The position numbers were made by a program, and so were the translations under genes. DNA of 64,000 nt from Sphagnum magellanicum. Its lineage: Eukaryota > Streptophyta > Sphagnopsida > Sphagnales > Sphagnaceae. Where the stretch lies: the NCBI GenBank assembly GCA_021904315.1, contig CM038908.1, positions 21,906,501 through 21,970,500 on the forward strand. Direction: 5' to 3'. Below, piece by piece: positions 10,819 to 22,690 of the stretch; the stretch's first letter is position 1, and the number at the start of each line of letters is the position of its first letter. The notes under the pieces were generated by a model. That model saw only the letters and a program-made list of their open reading frames with translations. It had not been told where the DNA came from and searched no databases.

Positions 10819-13556
10819 CTAATTAGGATCCAAAGTGCTTAGTTCAATTTCAACATTGCCATGGTTATTGGGCATAACATGATGAGACCCAAGAAGCCTT
10901 GAGAAGTCCATCTCATGAATGCTATTGGTTTCTTTTGAAACAACCTCCATATCCACCCCATTTAATAACATGGTTAACACATGTGACATCGAGGGACGTC
11001 TTGAGGCTGATGTTTGCACACATAGTAATGCCACATCAAGCACACGTTGTGCTTCATCATCCAATACGTTGTTGTTTAGTTGTTGGTCAATAAGATCAAG
11101 CAACTTATCTTGTTCATGTAAGGAATGCACCTGAAAAGACCACCCACCCATTTTGGGAAAACAAATTAGATTCACAAAATTCTTTTATTTTATTAGTATT
11201 AAATAAGGATTAGTGGGTCATTACTTGGATTTATTACGTATCCTTTTGTTTCAAGGTATTCTTTTGTTACTTATTTGTAATGGAACAAATGTTAATCCCT
11301 ACCTTTATAATTGATAAATGTGATAAAAGTTTTCATTAATAAATATAAAATCCACTTTTAAATGAAACATTTAAAATTATATATTGGAATGATTCTCAAA
11401 AAAAAAATTGAATTTTTTTGTGGGCATAATAATGTTTTTTCTAATGATTTCAAATAAATCTATTTCCAAACTATAAACAAGTACCTTGTTTTCAATTCGA
11501 CATCATTTTCATCGAGATATAAATGAGTCTTCTTGGTAAATTGGCATGGACAATGGGCATATTGTTAATAATTATTATTCACCAAAGCATCCCATTTTAG
11601 ATTATACAAAGCTTTTGATAAAAAAAATGAATTGAAGATGTGGATGTAAGTTGTAAACCTAACCATATTAATTTACCCATTTGAGTGTTAACTTTCAATT
11701 GCCCACCAACATGAAGTTTAGATTTGTTGATTTTCCATCTAAACATCACCAAGTGCTTATTCAATCCCTTTTTATGGATATTGGATTTATTTCAATGACG
11801 ATAATTTAAAATTTTGAATATGATGTAATTGGGGAAAATATGACTGCCTAGTCCTTTTCAAATTTGACACCATATAACTTGGGTTTCATCTTTGTGATAA
11901 TTGTTTTACTTATTGATCCTTATTAGCCTTATGTTGAATTTATAATAAATAACCATTTCAAGTAATTGGGTTGATGATTTAGCATCTTGCCCCCACAACA
12001 TTACATTATATAATTAGGTTACTAATTAAACTTTTTATAAAAATTAAATGTACATACACTTACCCATTCAAGAAGGTAAATTTTGTTTGTTTCCAAAGAC
12101 AAATCAATATTCTTGCGACCACTCACAATCTCCAAAAGAAGAACCCCATAACTAAATACATCCACCTTTTCAGTGAGTTTGCCAAGAGTAGCATATTCGG
12201 GTGACAAATACCCCCTACAAGAACAACAAAACAAAACAAGTAAGAAGTATATAAATTTATGTGCAAAATGTGGTGAAAATTTAGTTTCAATGGTGTCAAA
12301 GATTAATCACAATTGTTTTCAAATGACCCAAATGTGTACATCTAATCATAGAATCATTGTAACATCATATGTTGGTTTTGATTAGTGGAAAAATGTACAT
12401 TGTTCCAGCAATATGGGCAGTTGATAAGTGGCTTATATCCTCTGGAAATAATCGTGCCAATCCAAAGTCTGCAATCTTTGGGTTCAAATTTTTGTCAAGG
12501 AGTATGTTACATGCTTTAATGTCTCGATGTATAATGCGTGGTTGCAAATATTCATGAAGGTAAATGAGGCCATGAGCAATTCCCACACATATGTTGAATC
12601 GCATTGTCCAATCCAAAAATAAAACATTTTTTATGTGTCGGTCTGCAAACACCATAATGTTAACAATGATTAATCATAAAATATTTGATTATCATGCATG
12701 CATGACGTGCAAATGGTTAAGATATCATCAAAATTTCTATGACATGGAAATTTACCATGGTTAAGTTGAAAATGTCATACCCCAAAGAGCTTCAGCAAGG
12801 TTTTTGTTTTCCACAAATTCAAACACAATAAGTCGTTGTGTGCCTTGTAAAGAACATCCTTTCACCTTCACTAGGTTCTTGTGTCTAACACCAGTCATGA
12901 GCACAATTTCATTCAAAAAATCACTTAGTTGTTGATGTGATTTATTCAATAGTTTCACTGCCACATTTGTCCCATCAAGTAATATTCCCTGTAAAAAACA
13001 TAGAAATATTTTTAAATCTTTCATCATTGAAGGAAAAATATCAATTATCAATTGGTAAATCCTTTGAAATTATTCATAACCAATTTCACATTAAAATGCA
13101 CAAATTACAAATTTGAAATGTATATTTGAATTATTATTTTAACATCAAGCACTATATATATTGCAAAATTTTTAATTAATTCCATTAAATTAGACATGTT
13201 TAATGATGGAAATACTATGAATTTGTATATCAATTATCAATTGGCAAATCCTTTGAAATTAATCACAACCAATTTCATGTTAAAATGCATGAATTACAAG
13301 TTGCAAATATGTTTGAATTATTATTTTAACATCAAAGATTGTGTATATTGTAAAAAATTAAATTAATTTTGTTGAACTAGATGTTGAATGATGGAAATAC
13401 ACCATGAATCTATAAGGAAGTTGAAATATGAATTTACCTTATAGACTACCCCAAAACCACCCTCTCCAAGTTTATTGGATGGATGGAAATCTTTAGTGGC
13501 TACCTTTAATTCATTATATGAATACAATATAGGTTGCACTTGTTGTTTTGCAAATT
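10819..13556 (-). CDS. kinase-domain exons of RLK copy 1
   Basis: Five exons encode a complete Ser/Thr kinase. The P-loop is [11 protein letters not shown] (13438-13556). The ATP-anchoring lysine is in [11 protein letters not shown] (12781-12988). The catalytic loop [14 protein letters not shown] and the magnesium motif in [11 protein letters not shown] are in 12399-12642. [12 protein letters not shown] spans the junction into 12064-12214, followed by [18 protein letters not shown]. The last exon (10819-11130) has the C-lobe arginine in [13 protein letters not shown] and a 40-residue tail ending DPN. The RD and DFG motifs indicate an active kinase. The exon pattern and the words VSGRKN and KIYLLEW point to the VIII-2/DUF26 cluster, not to VIII-1. 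Confidence 0.88.
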
Positions 13557-16500
13557 CTGCCATATTGTATGTCCAATTGTCATTCACTTCACATGTAAAT
13601 AGAATAACTTGTACAACAAGTGAAATGAACATTCAATAATCATACTATTGGCAAACTTTTACAAACCTAAATATAAATGGGTCAATGAATGGGCAACAAG
13701 ATGTTATTACATCTACACATGTCTAAAAAAAAAAAATAATGATTTTGCTTGTCTAATTAACTATTTTGAATAGAATAAAAACAAATAGTGGAACTAAGAA
13801 GGAAAACAAAATTGAATTTCAATGTACCTTTTTGAATTTCACGAAGAGCTAACATATTTTTGTGGTACTTCCAATATATGATAATGAAAATTATCCCACT
13901 CACAAATACAAAACTGGGTAATATTGTTGACAGTATCCAAGCCAACTTTTTATGCACTTCATGGGAATTATAGCTTCGATAAATAACTGTTTCAAAGAAA
14001 TTATAACCTTGGGTTAGCACTTGAGTCAAACATGAATTCATTTTGTTAAAAATTTGAACAAAAGGGTTTTATTCAACAAAGTATCATTTGCCAATAAAAG
14101 GATTATTGTAGATTTTTCCAAATACCATATAATACCTTGGCAGCTTCAATATTAACCTAATATTTTGGGAATTTTAATTTGGCATTTTAATTTTGATTTT
14201 GATAAGTACAAAATAAATATAATAAAACTACCTACATTACCAAAAAAATTCAATTTTTTTCTTGGTTGGACTATCCTCACAAACTTTTATTATACTAGAA
14301 AGTGATAGGGTTCAAGTTTGACCATATTTGGCATAATAAGCTATATTTTTGAAAAATTAGACAATTTTAAATTTTAATGTGTGTTGAAACCGCCAAGCTA
14401 CCATAGTAGTTATATTAATTTACAACAAATTCACATTGTGCTACCCCTACAAGTAGAATTGTCATAGCATTGTTTGAATAACTACAATAAATTTCAATAA
14501 CTTATATCATTCTTATATGATGGCACTCAACACTATACAATTATTTAACTTTGAATACCATAAATGTCAAAATTTTAAATTTATATGTTGAAACCATTGT
14601 TATAAAATAATGGAAATGGAAGCAATATACATGTATGTTAAGTGATAAATGATAAATTTGATTTTGTGCATTTTTAGTTTTTCTTTGTGTGTATTGAAGA
14701 TGTAATATGAGTAATGCACAATCCTTAACTTTCCCATGAATGTTCAATCTTTGAAATGTAGGAAAATTGTTTTGGTGAATGTCCCCACCTATTGGGATGG
14801 TAGATGAATTGTAACGACAATTTTGTTGTTGATATGGAGTTGGGTTTTCAGAGGTGACAATATTACAACATGGATTCCCTCCAAGCCTGCAATGATACAA
14901 AATGTGAGTACAATGTTAAAAAGTTGTATATAAGTTTTGCATTTCTTTAATAATATTTGAAAGTATTGAAGTTCATAATATATGATGGATTGTGTCCCAC
15001 CCTATTTAGGCTACAACATCATGTTAAAATATTTTGATTATAGTGTTTAAATGATGAAAATAATGAAATCCATGAGCTTGGTATTGGAACTTACAAGACC
15101 GGTGAATATATACCACTTTCCCAAGATGGGTTAAGTTGAATTATGTTGTTGTTGACCAATGATATCAATGTCCCAAACTCCAAATGTTTTGTCAAATTGA
15201 TTTGTAAATCCAAGTCTCCATTGAAGTTGTTGTCATCAAAATTGCTACATTGAGGCCTCAAAATGTTAGTTCACAACACAATGTGTATCTTAAACCTTAA
15301 ATGTAATGAATTCCAATTTACAACTTATAGTTTCAAGTTTAAATTGTTGTAGAATGGCAAAATATAATTGTTATTTAGAAAACATATTAAATTATAAACA
15401 TTAATATCCCAAAGTTGTTCAAGTTGTTAGGTTTTAGAATATATTGAAAAAATAGATATTATTATTATGCAAGAAATGAACCTAGTACCATTAAACAAAT
15501 GGATGTTCATCCCATAACATATGGACATGAACACATATGATTAGGTGTGAAGACATAAACTCACGCTTCTTGTAACATGAATGAACAATTGAATAAATTA
15601 GATGGAAATAAACCAATCAATTTGTTTCCACCCAAGTTCCTGGAAGACCCATTTCATAGGTTAGATTTCAAATGACAAAGTCAAAATTGGGCAACACATA
15701 ACATGCCATGTTGTTTTATAAATGACATAAATAAGTTAGATGACATGGAAACGTTATGACAAATAAAAATTCACAATGTCAAATAAACTATCAATTAAAT
15801 CCAAAATAAAATCAACAATAATCATATTCATCAACATTATAATCAATTTGTTGGAAAACTCATAAGATATACATTTGTATGTTATTTAAGTAACTTTAAT
15901 TACTAGTTCACCACAAATGTTGCCTTTTCAAATTGCAAATGACAAATTGAATGGCTATATATGATAGGTTTTGCACATGTGTTTGTATGTAAAATTATCC
16001 TAACAAGTTCAAGTTTGTAATTTTGTTGAAACTCAAAAGACAGAATAATGTTTCAAAAAGTTATTGATTGCATGACATTTTTATTATGACTAGTGAAGGC
16101 TTAAAAATATGTTGAAGATCATGCAACAACGGGATTGAAGTTCACTTACAAAGATTTCAAAGAGTTGGGGCAATATTGTAGGTCTTTCATAGTTGGAAGT
16201 TTGCCATGTAATTTGTTGTTAGATAGGTTTAAAACATTGAGCTTGGGAATTTTACTCCATAGTGAAGGTGAGATTGATCCATTAAATTGATTATAACTTA
16301 GATCCCTAAATCACAACAAATAAATAAAACCATGTAAGATATTGTTAGACCTATCACGAACTTTCAAATCTATTGAACAATAATCATGTGTGAGGTGAAA
16401 ACATAAAATATCAATTGTTAAATATGAATTTAAATGAACATGTTGTAAACTTCAATTGCTTACTAATTCAATATTGACATTTAGCACATTACCATATTTT

Positions 16501-19500
16501 AATTTCATTAAAATGTTAGACCCATGAATTTCAACCTAGCCAATTGAACCATTATCTAAAAAAAACCAATCATGAGCATTGCTATTTCAAGTATATGAAT
16601 ATATTTAGGCTTTGATAAATTGTGTGCCTATTGATGTGAAATACATGAGCTTAAAATTTCATCATTGAATAAAAAATCCAAATATTTGATGTTGAGCAAT
16701 GTGATTACAAGTCATTCACTTAATGTAATTTCTAAAACCTTATAACCATTTTGAGCAACATATGATGTGACAATCTTGAGATGAAATTTCATAAACACTA
16801 TGGGTATTGAACCATAAAACATTGAATATTTAACATGTGCACAATAAAAAATGCTTCCAATTAAATGCAAGTTGGATGGTTAAAGTGCTCACAAAGTTTT
16901 AAGTTGTGGAAATGAAGAAAGGTCCGGAAGTTCTCCAATTAGTTGATTTTTGCTCATGGACCTATGGAAAAACAAAGCATTGCATATCTTGAGGGATCAT
17001 AATATGACATGAACTTTCTTGAATTAATTAGTATTGAGATGTGAGATTTCCATCTAGGCATGGAAAATTTTGTTGTATTGAACTTAATAGTGCAACTTTC
17101 CATTTAAGTTTACATAAAAAAGGCAATGGGAAAACACTTACAAAGTTTCCAAAACATTTTGTGGGTTTGTGACAGGTGGAAGGTTGCCAGAAAAATTATT
17201 TCCTGATAGGTTTAAATTAGTAAGGTTTGTAGAGTTCCAAATTGAAGGAGGGATTATTCCATTGAATTGATTGTTGCTTACATCCCTTGCAAACACCAAA
17301 CAAGGTAATCACATAGTGAGCACAATTTGTTAATTTGCAAAGTGTCAAGAAAATCATGAACTTTGAGTTCTTTGATTGTAGTTAAAGTTAGTGTGACAAT
17401 GAACCTATTCCTATGTATGCTTTAGATTTGACTAGTCCTTTCAAACATAAATATTACTTCAACATTGTCAACTTGACACACATTTTCATTTCTAGAAACT
17501 AGTAGGAATAGGCTTCCTCACAAATTTGTGATTGAGTTTGTTGAAAAGTCGGGAAGCTTTCCACTGAAATGATTGTTGTTAATTAACCTGTGAAAATTTG
17601 AAACATGTCACGTGAAAATGAGTTTGTTATTTAGAGATATGAACATGATATCTATAGAAATAATATAAATTTAATTGAGCTAATAATCATGACCAACTTT
17701 CAACTAGTAGTTATGGGTTTATTTTAAGTTAACTAAGGCATTTTGTAAGATGTTGCATGTATACACATAAACCCCAAGCTGAAGTTTGTAATTACATAAA
17801 CCAATGATCCAAAGTGTAAGAAAAAACAGGGCCTTAGAAGTTGAATTGGGCATCCTCTCAATAGTTGAAAAGTCATCGTGCTCCAATAGGATGCTTCAAT
17901 TTCCAATTTATTTATGGTATTGAGTTTGAAAATTAGTTTAAATTACTTTTATTGATCAACACAATCTAAACTTAACTGACATGTATTCTCAACCAAGTAG
18001 AATAAATGGGAACAAAATTTGGTTCCAAGTTGAATGCACCTCATGTGATGGATGATGGACACTTACAAAATTTGAAGATAACAAAGTGGACCAGAGATGG
18101 CTTGTTTGCAAATTTTGAGTGTGGAGATATCTCCTGATATATTGTTGTAGGATAAAACCAAAGTGGTTAGTGAACCTTGTGAAAATTGATCTGATATGTT
18201 AAATTGTCCACCAATATTGTTGTGGCTCAAACTCCTGAATTGAAAAACAATATTTGCAACATGAGCAAATTTTAGGCAAAGGTGAGAGTTAGAACAAGTC
18301 ATCATTCATTCACAATATTGACTGATTTGAAATAATTGATAAATTTTCCTTAAATATAAGGTTACCATGATTCCTATATCAAGTTCAAATGCCTTTGGCA
18401 TCTCCAAGTTCTTGTTTCAATTGGGAGAAACAAACAACAATTTGTAGAAATGGTAACCCCATCAAAATGGACAATGAAAGTGATGAATGATCAGTCCCCT
18501 GTTCTCACTTGTGACATTGGGTTTTGTTTAAGCTTACTGCACTTACAGGTATTCGATTCGAAAGAATCCGGGCCAATTGCCCAAGCCTGTTGTCAGTCCA
18601 GGAATGCAGCCTGTGAGTTGATTTGAAGCCAAATCCATCCTCACCAAGGGCGCAGCTATACTCAGTCCTTGAAAAACATGTTCGATGGATCCAGAGAACG
18701 CATTCCCATTTAGAAACCTGGTATTCAGTAGTACTCAAATTGGTCAATAAACCATTGGCTTCTTTTTTCCATAGCATACTAAGAAGTTAGGGAAATTCTT
18801 TATGGCAAACTTCTTACAACAAACAAATCCTACAATGCACGGAAAGTTCATGTCACACCTTCCTTTAGACCACATAGTTATCCATGCCCAAATTGACGCA
18901 TATAAAGAGCTTTTATTCACATTCCCTCTTTCGATTGTGCCATTTTCTAAGTCACCAGTATCTACATTTATGGACATGTGAGACTACTTGGACACCCATC
19001 ATTGTTTTGCAATGCCCAAGAAGTTGGTAGCCTACAAGTGATTTTGACAACAATGACAGAGACTACTAGGTAGTGTACATTGAAACATTGGAGTCTGGCA
19101 TATTCTTGAGCACTTTTGCCAAGAAACTGGAACTTAAGAATACCTAGCTTGATAATACTGTAGTAGCTCGGCCAGTTCAACACTAATTATATTATTCTCA
19201 GAAATGTTGAAATTTTCAAAAAAAAAATTTTCCCTACGGAAAATATTTGTGAATATACCATTTACAGTTGAGTTGGAATCCTCAATATTTAATTAGTTAG
19301 TTATTTGACAAACATTTGTAAAAGTGGTCAAGCTACTACTGTATGTAGTTGAATAAAATGAGAAACTTAATGAACTACAGACATTGAAAGAACAAATGGA
19401 ATTGAGCTGGATACACGTACAGTACTTCCAAATTTGCGAGTTGCGCCAAATTTGGTATTACCCCAGTAAACCTATTGTCACGAAGATCCCTGAGAGTCCA

Positions 19501-21157
19501 CAGTGCAGATTGGCAAACCTTTTTTAATAATTGCAACTGATTTCAAAACTTTACTCACATTGATTGCTCTATCAAATGGAAAATACAAATTTAGGTACAT
19601 AATTTTATCCGAAGGCTGAAAATAGTTGGTACATGGGGTTGGATGGAAGAGTTGATTTCTTACAAGACAGCCAAATTTGTAAGACTTCCAATTTCAGATG
19701 GAAGGTTTCCAGTAAGTCCTCGATTGCCAGTTATGGTTCTGCAAGTTCCAAGAAGAGAAAGGCTATTGCATTAGCACAGGCAGACCTCCAAAATATAGTG
19801 CACGGTAATGGCCCAAGGTGCGGGTGTCCTAGAAAGGGGCTTCAGTGAGGCATTGACCTGGCTTAAAGCTGGAGGCAAATCATGAATTAAACATTTGCAG
19901 ACCAAGAAGTGACCATGGACCTGTGGCCATGCCTCTAAGTGCAGAGGCACCTTACGCCTACTAGGTGGTGTAAGGTGCTCCAACTCCAAAAAGGAGGCTT
20001 TGTTTGCAACTATAGGAGCATCTCCGCCAACAACAATAAATCGGGCTACACAGTGTATTATGGATTTGAGTTAAAATGGTGTGAAACTCACCAAATAGGG
20101 CTCTAAATATGCCCAAGAGAGCCAGTAAAAGTTATTGATTGGCCCAAGTGGGTCATGATATTCAAATAGTCTCTCACATCATCTACCTACACGGGACAGA
20201 GAAGGCAGTACAGCACTTACAGAATCTGAAGGTTGGTCAGGTTTCCAATGGCTCCAGAGAGATGGCCTCGAAGTCCCAGTCCGATCAATTCCCTACACGA
20301 CGAATTTTAAGATTCCTTCCAAAACATATGAGTGTAGACCTAGAGACATCGTTCGTTCTCAACATACAAAAAAATGTTTGTTGTATAAGAAACTAGTAGT
20401 CTGATGATCTATTTACAATTACTGATGCGCTGCAGTGGAGCAAAACTCTACTTCAGAACACCGGATTTGGCAACCTTACAACTGATGTCCTCACGTATGT
20501 TTTCTCCTGCAAGCAAAACCCCTCTCACTTCACGGGATATATAATAAGAGACCAGCTACCATATGTCGATACACGAAAGCTCTGGGGCTTAACTTATAAC
20601 GTCTAGTAGTCCATGTTGGTTAGTAAGCAAAGTTCATACTCTTGGGGGGCATAGAAACGTTTGGAACTCACAAGCCAATTACCCTAGTCATATACACAGG
20701 AGGGCAGGAATCAGGCGCTACTGCAGGTTGCACCAACTTTACACATATGACTCCTTCCCATCCACAAAGGCAGGGGTCAGAGCATTTATCTCCTCCTATT
20801 TTTGATAATATGCCCCATCCGGTGTAAAGGGCCGTTACTGCATTTTCTGCGCAAGCACAAACAGATACTGCACAATTTGACTCCCTGAAAGAAGGAAATC
20901 TGACGAAGAAGTGGTACGTGTTTGCAGCAAATAAACCGTGTTGCTTACACCTACATAGCCACTTGGCATCCCAGCAGCTTGGCAAGAAGTGGCATAAGTT
21001 GGTTACCTTCTGCATAGCTGGTGTCAAGATTTGATGCGGTACATGAGATCGGCGCCGGCTCCGGTTGCGAAAGAACGTCGGACACGAACATCATCAGCAG
21101 CGCAACTACCAGCGACATGGAAGGGTTGGAAATCAACAGCATGTGGCTGCGCGCCAT
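10819..21157 (-). CDS. LRR receptor-like Ser/Thr kinase, copy 1 (intact reading)
   Basis: This is a membrane receptor kinase of about 930-940 residues. I read about 19 exons: 21157-21007, 20846-20672, 20292-20221, 19738-19664, 19489-19421, 18717-18547, 18234-18067, 17587-17522, 17285-17142, 16961-16893, 16305-16150, 15244-15095, 14886-about 14730, 13986-13828, 13556-13438, 12988-12781, 12642-12399, 12214-12064 and 11130-10819. Apart from the uncertain end of the cysteine-cap exon, each boundary I placed is GT-AG and the phases agree. Domain order is signal peptide, LRR N-cap, LRRs, cysteine cap, transmembrane helix, kinase. The ectodomain looks like subfamily VIII-1 and the kinase like VIII-2/DUF26/CRPK1. 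I chose the start at 21157 because a strong signal peptide follows it and the other copy has the same methionine. The ligand is unknown. All catalytic motifs are present, so it is probably functional. Confidence 0.82.
13828..13986 (-). CDS. transmembrane exon of RLK copy 1
   Basis: It encodes a short outer stretch ([16 protein letters not shown]). A hydrophobic helix follows ([18 protein letters not shown]), then a basic stop-transfer KYHK and ALREIQK. It joins the kinase as [20 protein letters not shown]. Its acceptor is AACAG at 13987 and its donor is GTACAT. Confidence 0.8.
14730..14886 (-). CDS. LRR C-terminal cap exon of RLK copy 1
   Basis: It reads LLGGNPCCN, then [16 protein letters not shown], like the GNPVC-YC cap that ends the LRRs of subfamily VIII-1 receptors. 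The acceptor at 14887 is clear. The 3' end is uncertain: the GTTAAG donor I chose leaves the phase one base out relative to the transmembrane exon, so a different donor may be used. The 100-200-residue linker that VIII-1 receptors have between this cap and the membrane is missing. Confidence 0.6.
15095..20292 (-). CDS. ten LRR exons of RLK copy 1
   Basis: Exons of 72, 75, 69, 171, 168, 66, 144, 69, 156 and 150 bases each encode one or more plant LRRs. Examples are [53 protein letters not shown] and [14 protein letters not shown]. Every exon length is a multiple of three, and every boundary splits a leucine codon after its second base. The units are therefore interchangeable. The last unit ([20 protein letters not shown]) matches the final LRR of subfamily VIII-1. 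Introns of 170 bp to 1 kb are AT-rich and hold nothing else that I recognise. Confidence 0.82.
20672..20846 (-). CDS. LRR N-terminal cap exon of RLK copy 1
   Basis: It reads [13 protein letters not shown], then [16 protein letters not shown], the classic cap in which a DPC and a W-GV-C motif precede the first LRR. The acceptor is GCGCAG at 20847 and the donor is GTGAGT. The spacing fits the family. Confidence 0.78.
21007..21157 (-). CDS. signal-peptide exon of RLK copy 1
   Basis: It starts [17 protein letters not shown] hydrophobic core [14 protein letters not shown] follows, with likely cleavage before QPEP. The donor GTAACC follows GCAGAAG at 21007. Upstream in-frame codons continue to 21325, but that frame is not kept in copy 2. 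Methionine 21157 is therefore the better start. Confidence 0.75.
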
Positions 21158-22335
21158 GACAAGGAATATGAAGTGACTGCACAATGAAATAAAGAGTGCA
21201 GCAGGGCCTGCAGATTGTGTTGTGAATCTACCTTTCTCTCCACAGAAGAAAAGAGTAGAGAATGTTGAGGATTTCACGGAAGTAAAAATCTTCAGAGCAA
21301 CCGTATTAAAGCCGTTCTCCAGCAATTTTCAAACCACTCCTGCAAGCAGAGAAAAGGGAATTTAACGAGGTACTATGTACCTCAGGAGGGGTGGTGACGC
21401 TGAGCGTAATTTCAAGGTGTTGGAGTCCAAGTTGCGAGGTTATGAAACAGGTAGCGTAGACTAGGAGACCTGTCCCACGCAGTGCCCTTGAGGCGCTTTA
21501 ATTATCCTAGGCTTTTATGAGCTCTGTGCGTTTGAAGGTTCGCCGTTTGCTTCCATTTTTTTGAGCATTATTAGTATTTTTTTCCTCACGAGTCGGTATC
21601 CGAAAATCCGGTGCGACAATCGTTTCCAAGACAAAGAGGACGCGTCTAAAAGGCATAGAATCTCCTCGCTTTGATCTGTCAAAGCTGACATTTGATGTAC
21701 ACGTGAAGAGTCGATGTGATCGTCGCAACGATGGCTAGTGATCGAACAGCCTCCAATCAAGTCAGAGAAGGAAGGAACCTCGCATGTGTGGTGGTGCAGG
21801 GATTCACGTGTGCGTCTAAAAGGCATACACGACAGACCCACCACCACACAAGGCATCTTTCCCTGCAACTCCCCTGTGTGGTGGTGGGTCTGTCGTGTAT
21901 TTCGGGGCAAAAAATCGTCAAAAGGTGACACAGTTTTCTGAAATGGGAATTTTCTGTGGCAAATACCCGTTCTTAAAAAGAAAACTTCGCAAAATTCTAA
22001 CAGAAAACTGGGGTGTCATCAAATTCATGCCTCTTGACTGACTACACACAATTATGTGTTTTCTGGAGAAGAGTGGTCTCAAGTCGAAATCTGCCTAGGG
22101 ATGGATGCTTGGCACTGTGGGCTCCATCAGGGAATGGAAAAGGCACACACTGGTTCCGTGTCTGTCTGCCATGGTGTGGAATTGGGTGGCTTAATAATGT
22201 TGAGCACAAAGAAATAAATGCCTTGGGGACAATTTCGCTGAATTTGAGACAGTTGAATAATGGGCAAGCAGTCGGCATGAAAATCAACCCTGACTCCTGC
22301 ACAGCAAGCGAGGCAACAAGCAAACTGTGGATTTC
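21158..22335. promoter_or_regulatory. 5' flank and likely promoter of RLK copy 1
   Basis: Upstream region shared with 59,001-61,200 of unit 2, apart from an insertion of about 1 kb in unit 2. No TATA box stands out. It holds the 26-bp perfect inverted repeat at 21,825-21,900. Confidence 0.45.
21825..21900. repeat. perfect 26-bp inverted repeat
   Basis: The arm at 21,825-21,850 begins ATACACGACAGACCC. It is the exact reverse complement of 21,875-21,900 and encloses a 24-base spacer. A partial third copy of the arm (TGTGTGGTGGTG) lies just before, near 21,786. Unit 2 keeps the flanking words (TGCAACTCCC) but not the arms. Confidence 0.9.
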
Positions 22336-22690
22336 CCATTTTCATTTGTCAATTGTGAACTAAAACCACTTAGATTGTTGGTGGTACACATAATCATTTA
22401 TGTTAGTGTGATCCATATCCACTTGGGCTGTACACTATTTGCGCACTAGCCTAGAAGTAATCATTTGGATTGATGAAAAAGATGAACTGATTTTGTTAAA
22501 ATTAAGTTCCATTTGAATGACGGTTCATGCAATTTGAATTGAAATTCAAGTCAATTGAATTCAGATTTACTTCAGTTGTAATCAAATCAAATTCCTGAAA
22601 TAAATTGAATTTTAAATTTTAAGTTTAATTAAAGTATATTGAAGTCAGTGGACTTAGTTGGGCTGCCTTCCAAATTAAGAATTTTTTCTC
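22336..22690. other. AT-rich spacer
   Basis: No gene. Local degenerate repetition of words such as 'caattgaattc' and 'gaaattcaag'. A similar texture occurs at 40,330-40,600. Confidence 0.4.

Larger units (their letters stand above)
391..22335 (+). repeat. segmental duplication, unit 1
   Basis: This segment matches 47,745-61,200 in the same orientation. It runs from element B sequence, through the 3' flank of the receptor kinase, the whole gene, and about 1.2 kb of its 5' flank. Shared landmarks are seen throughout, for example exon 12064-12214 against 51798-51948, with 7 differences in 151 bases by hand. Unit 1 additionally carries LTR element A (819-8490). The right edge is near the words 'gcaacaag' and 'aactgtgg' at about 22,320-22,330, which recur at about 61,180. 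Confidence 0.9.

Noticed and set aside
18505-18977. Minus-strand open frames of 77-90 codons overlapping a receptor exon
   Set aside because: The exon is read in another frame ([25 protein letters not shown]). These frames are shadows or intron.
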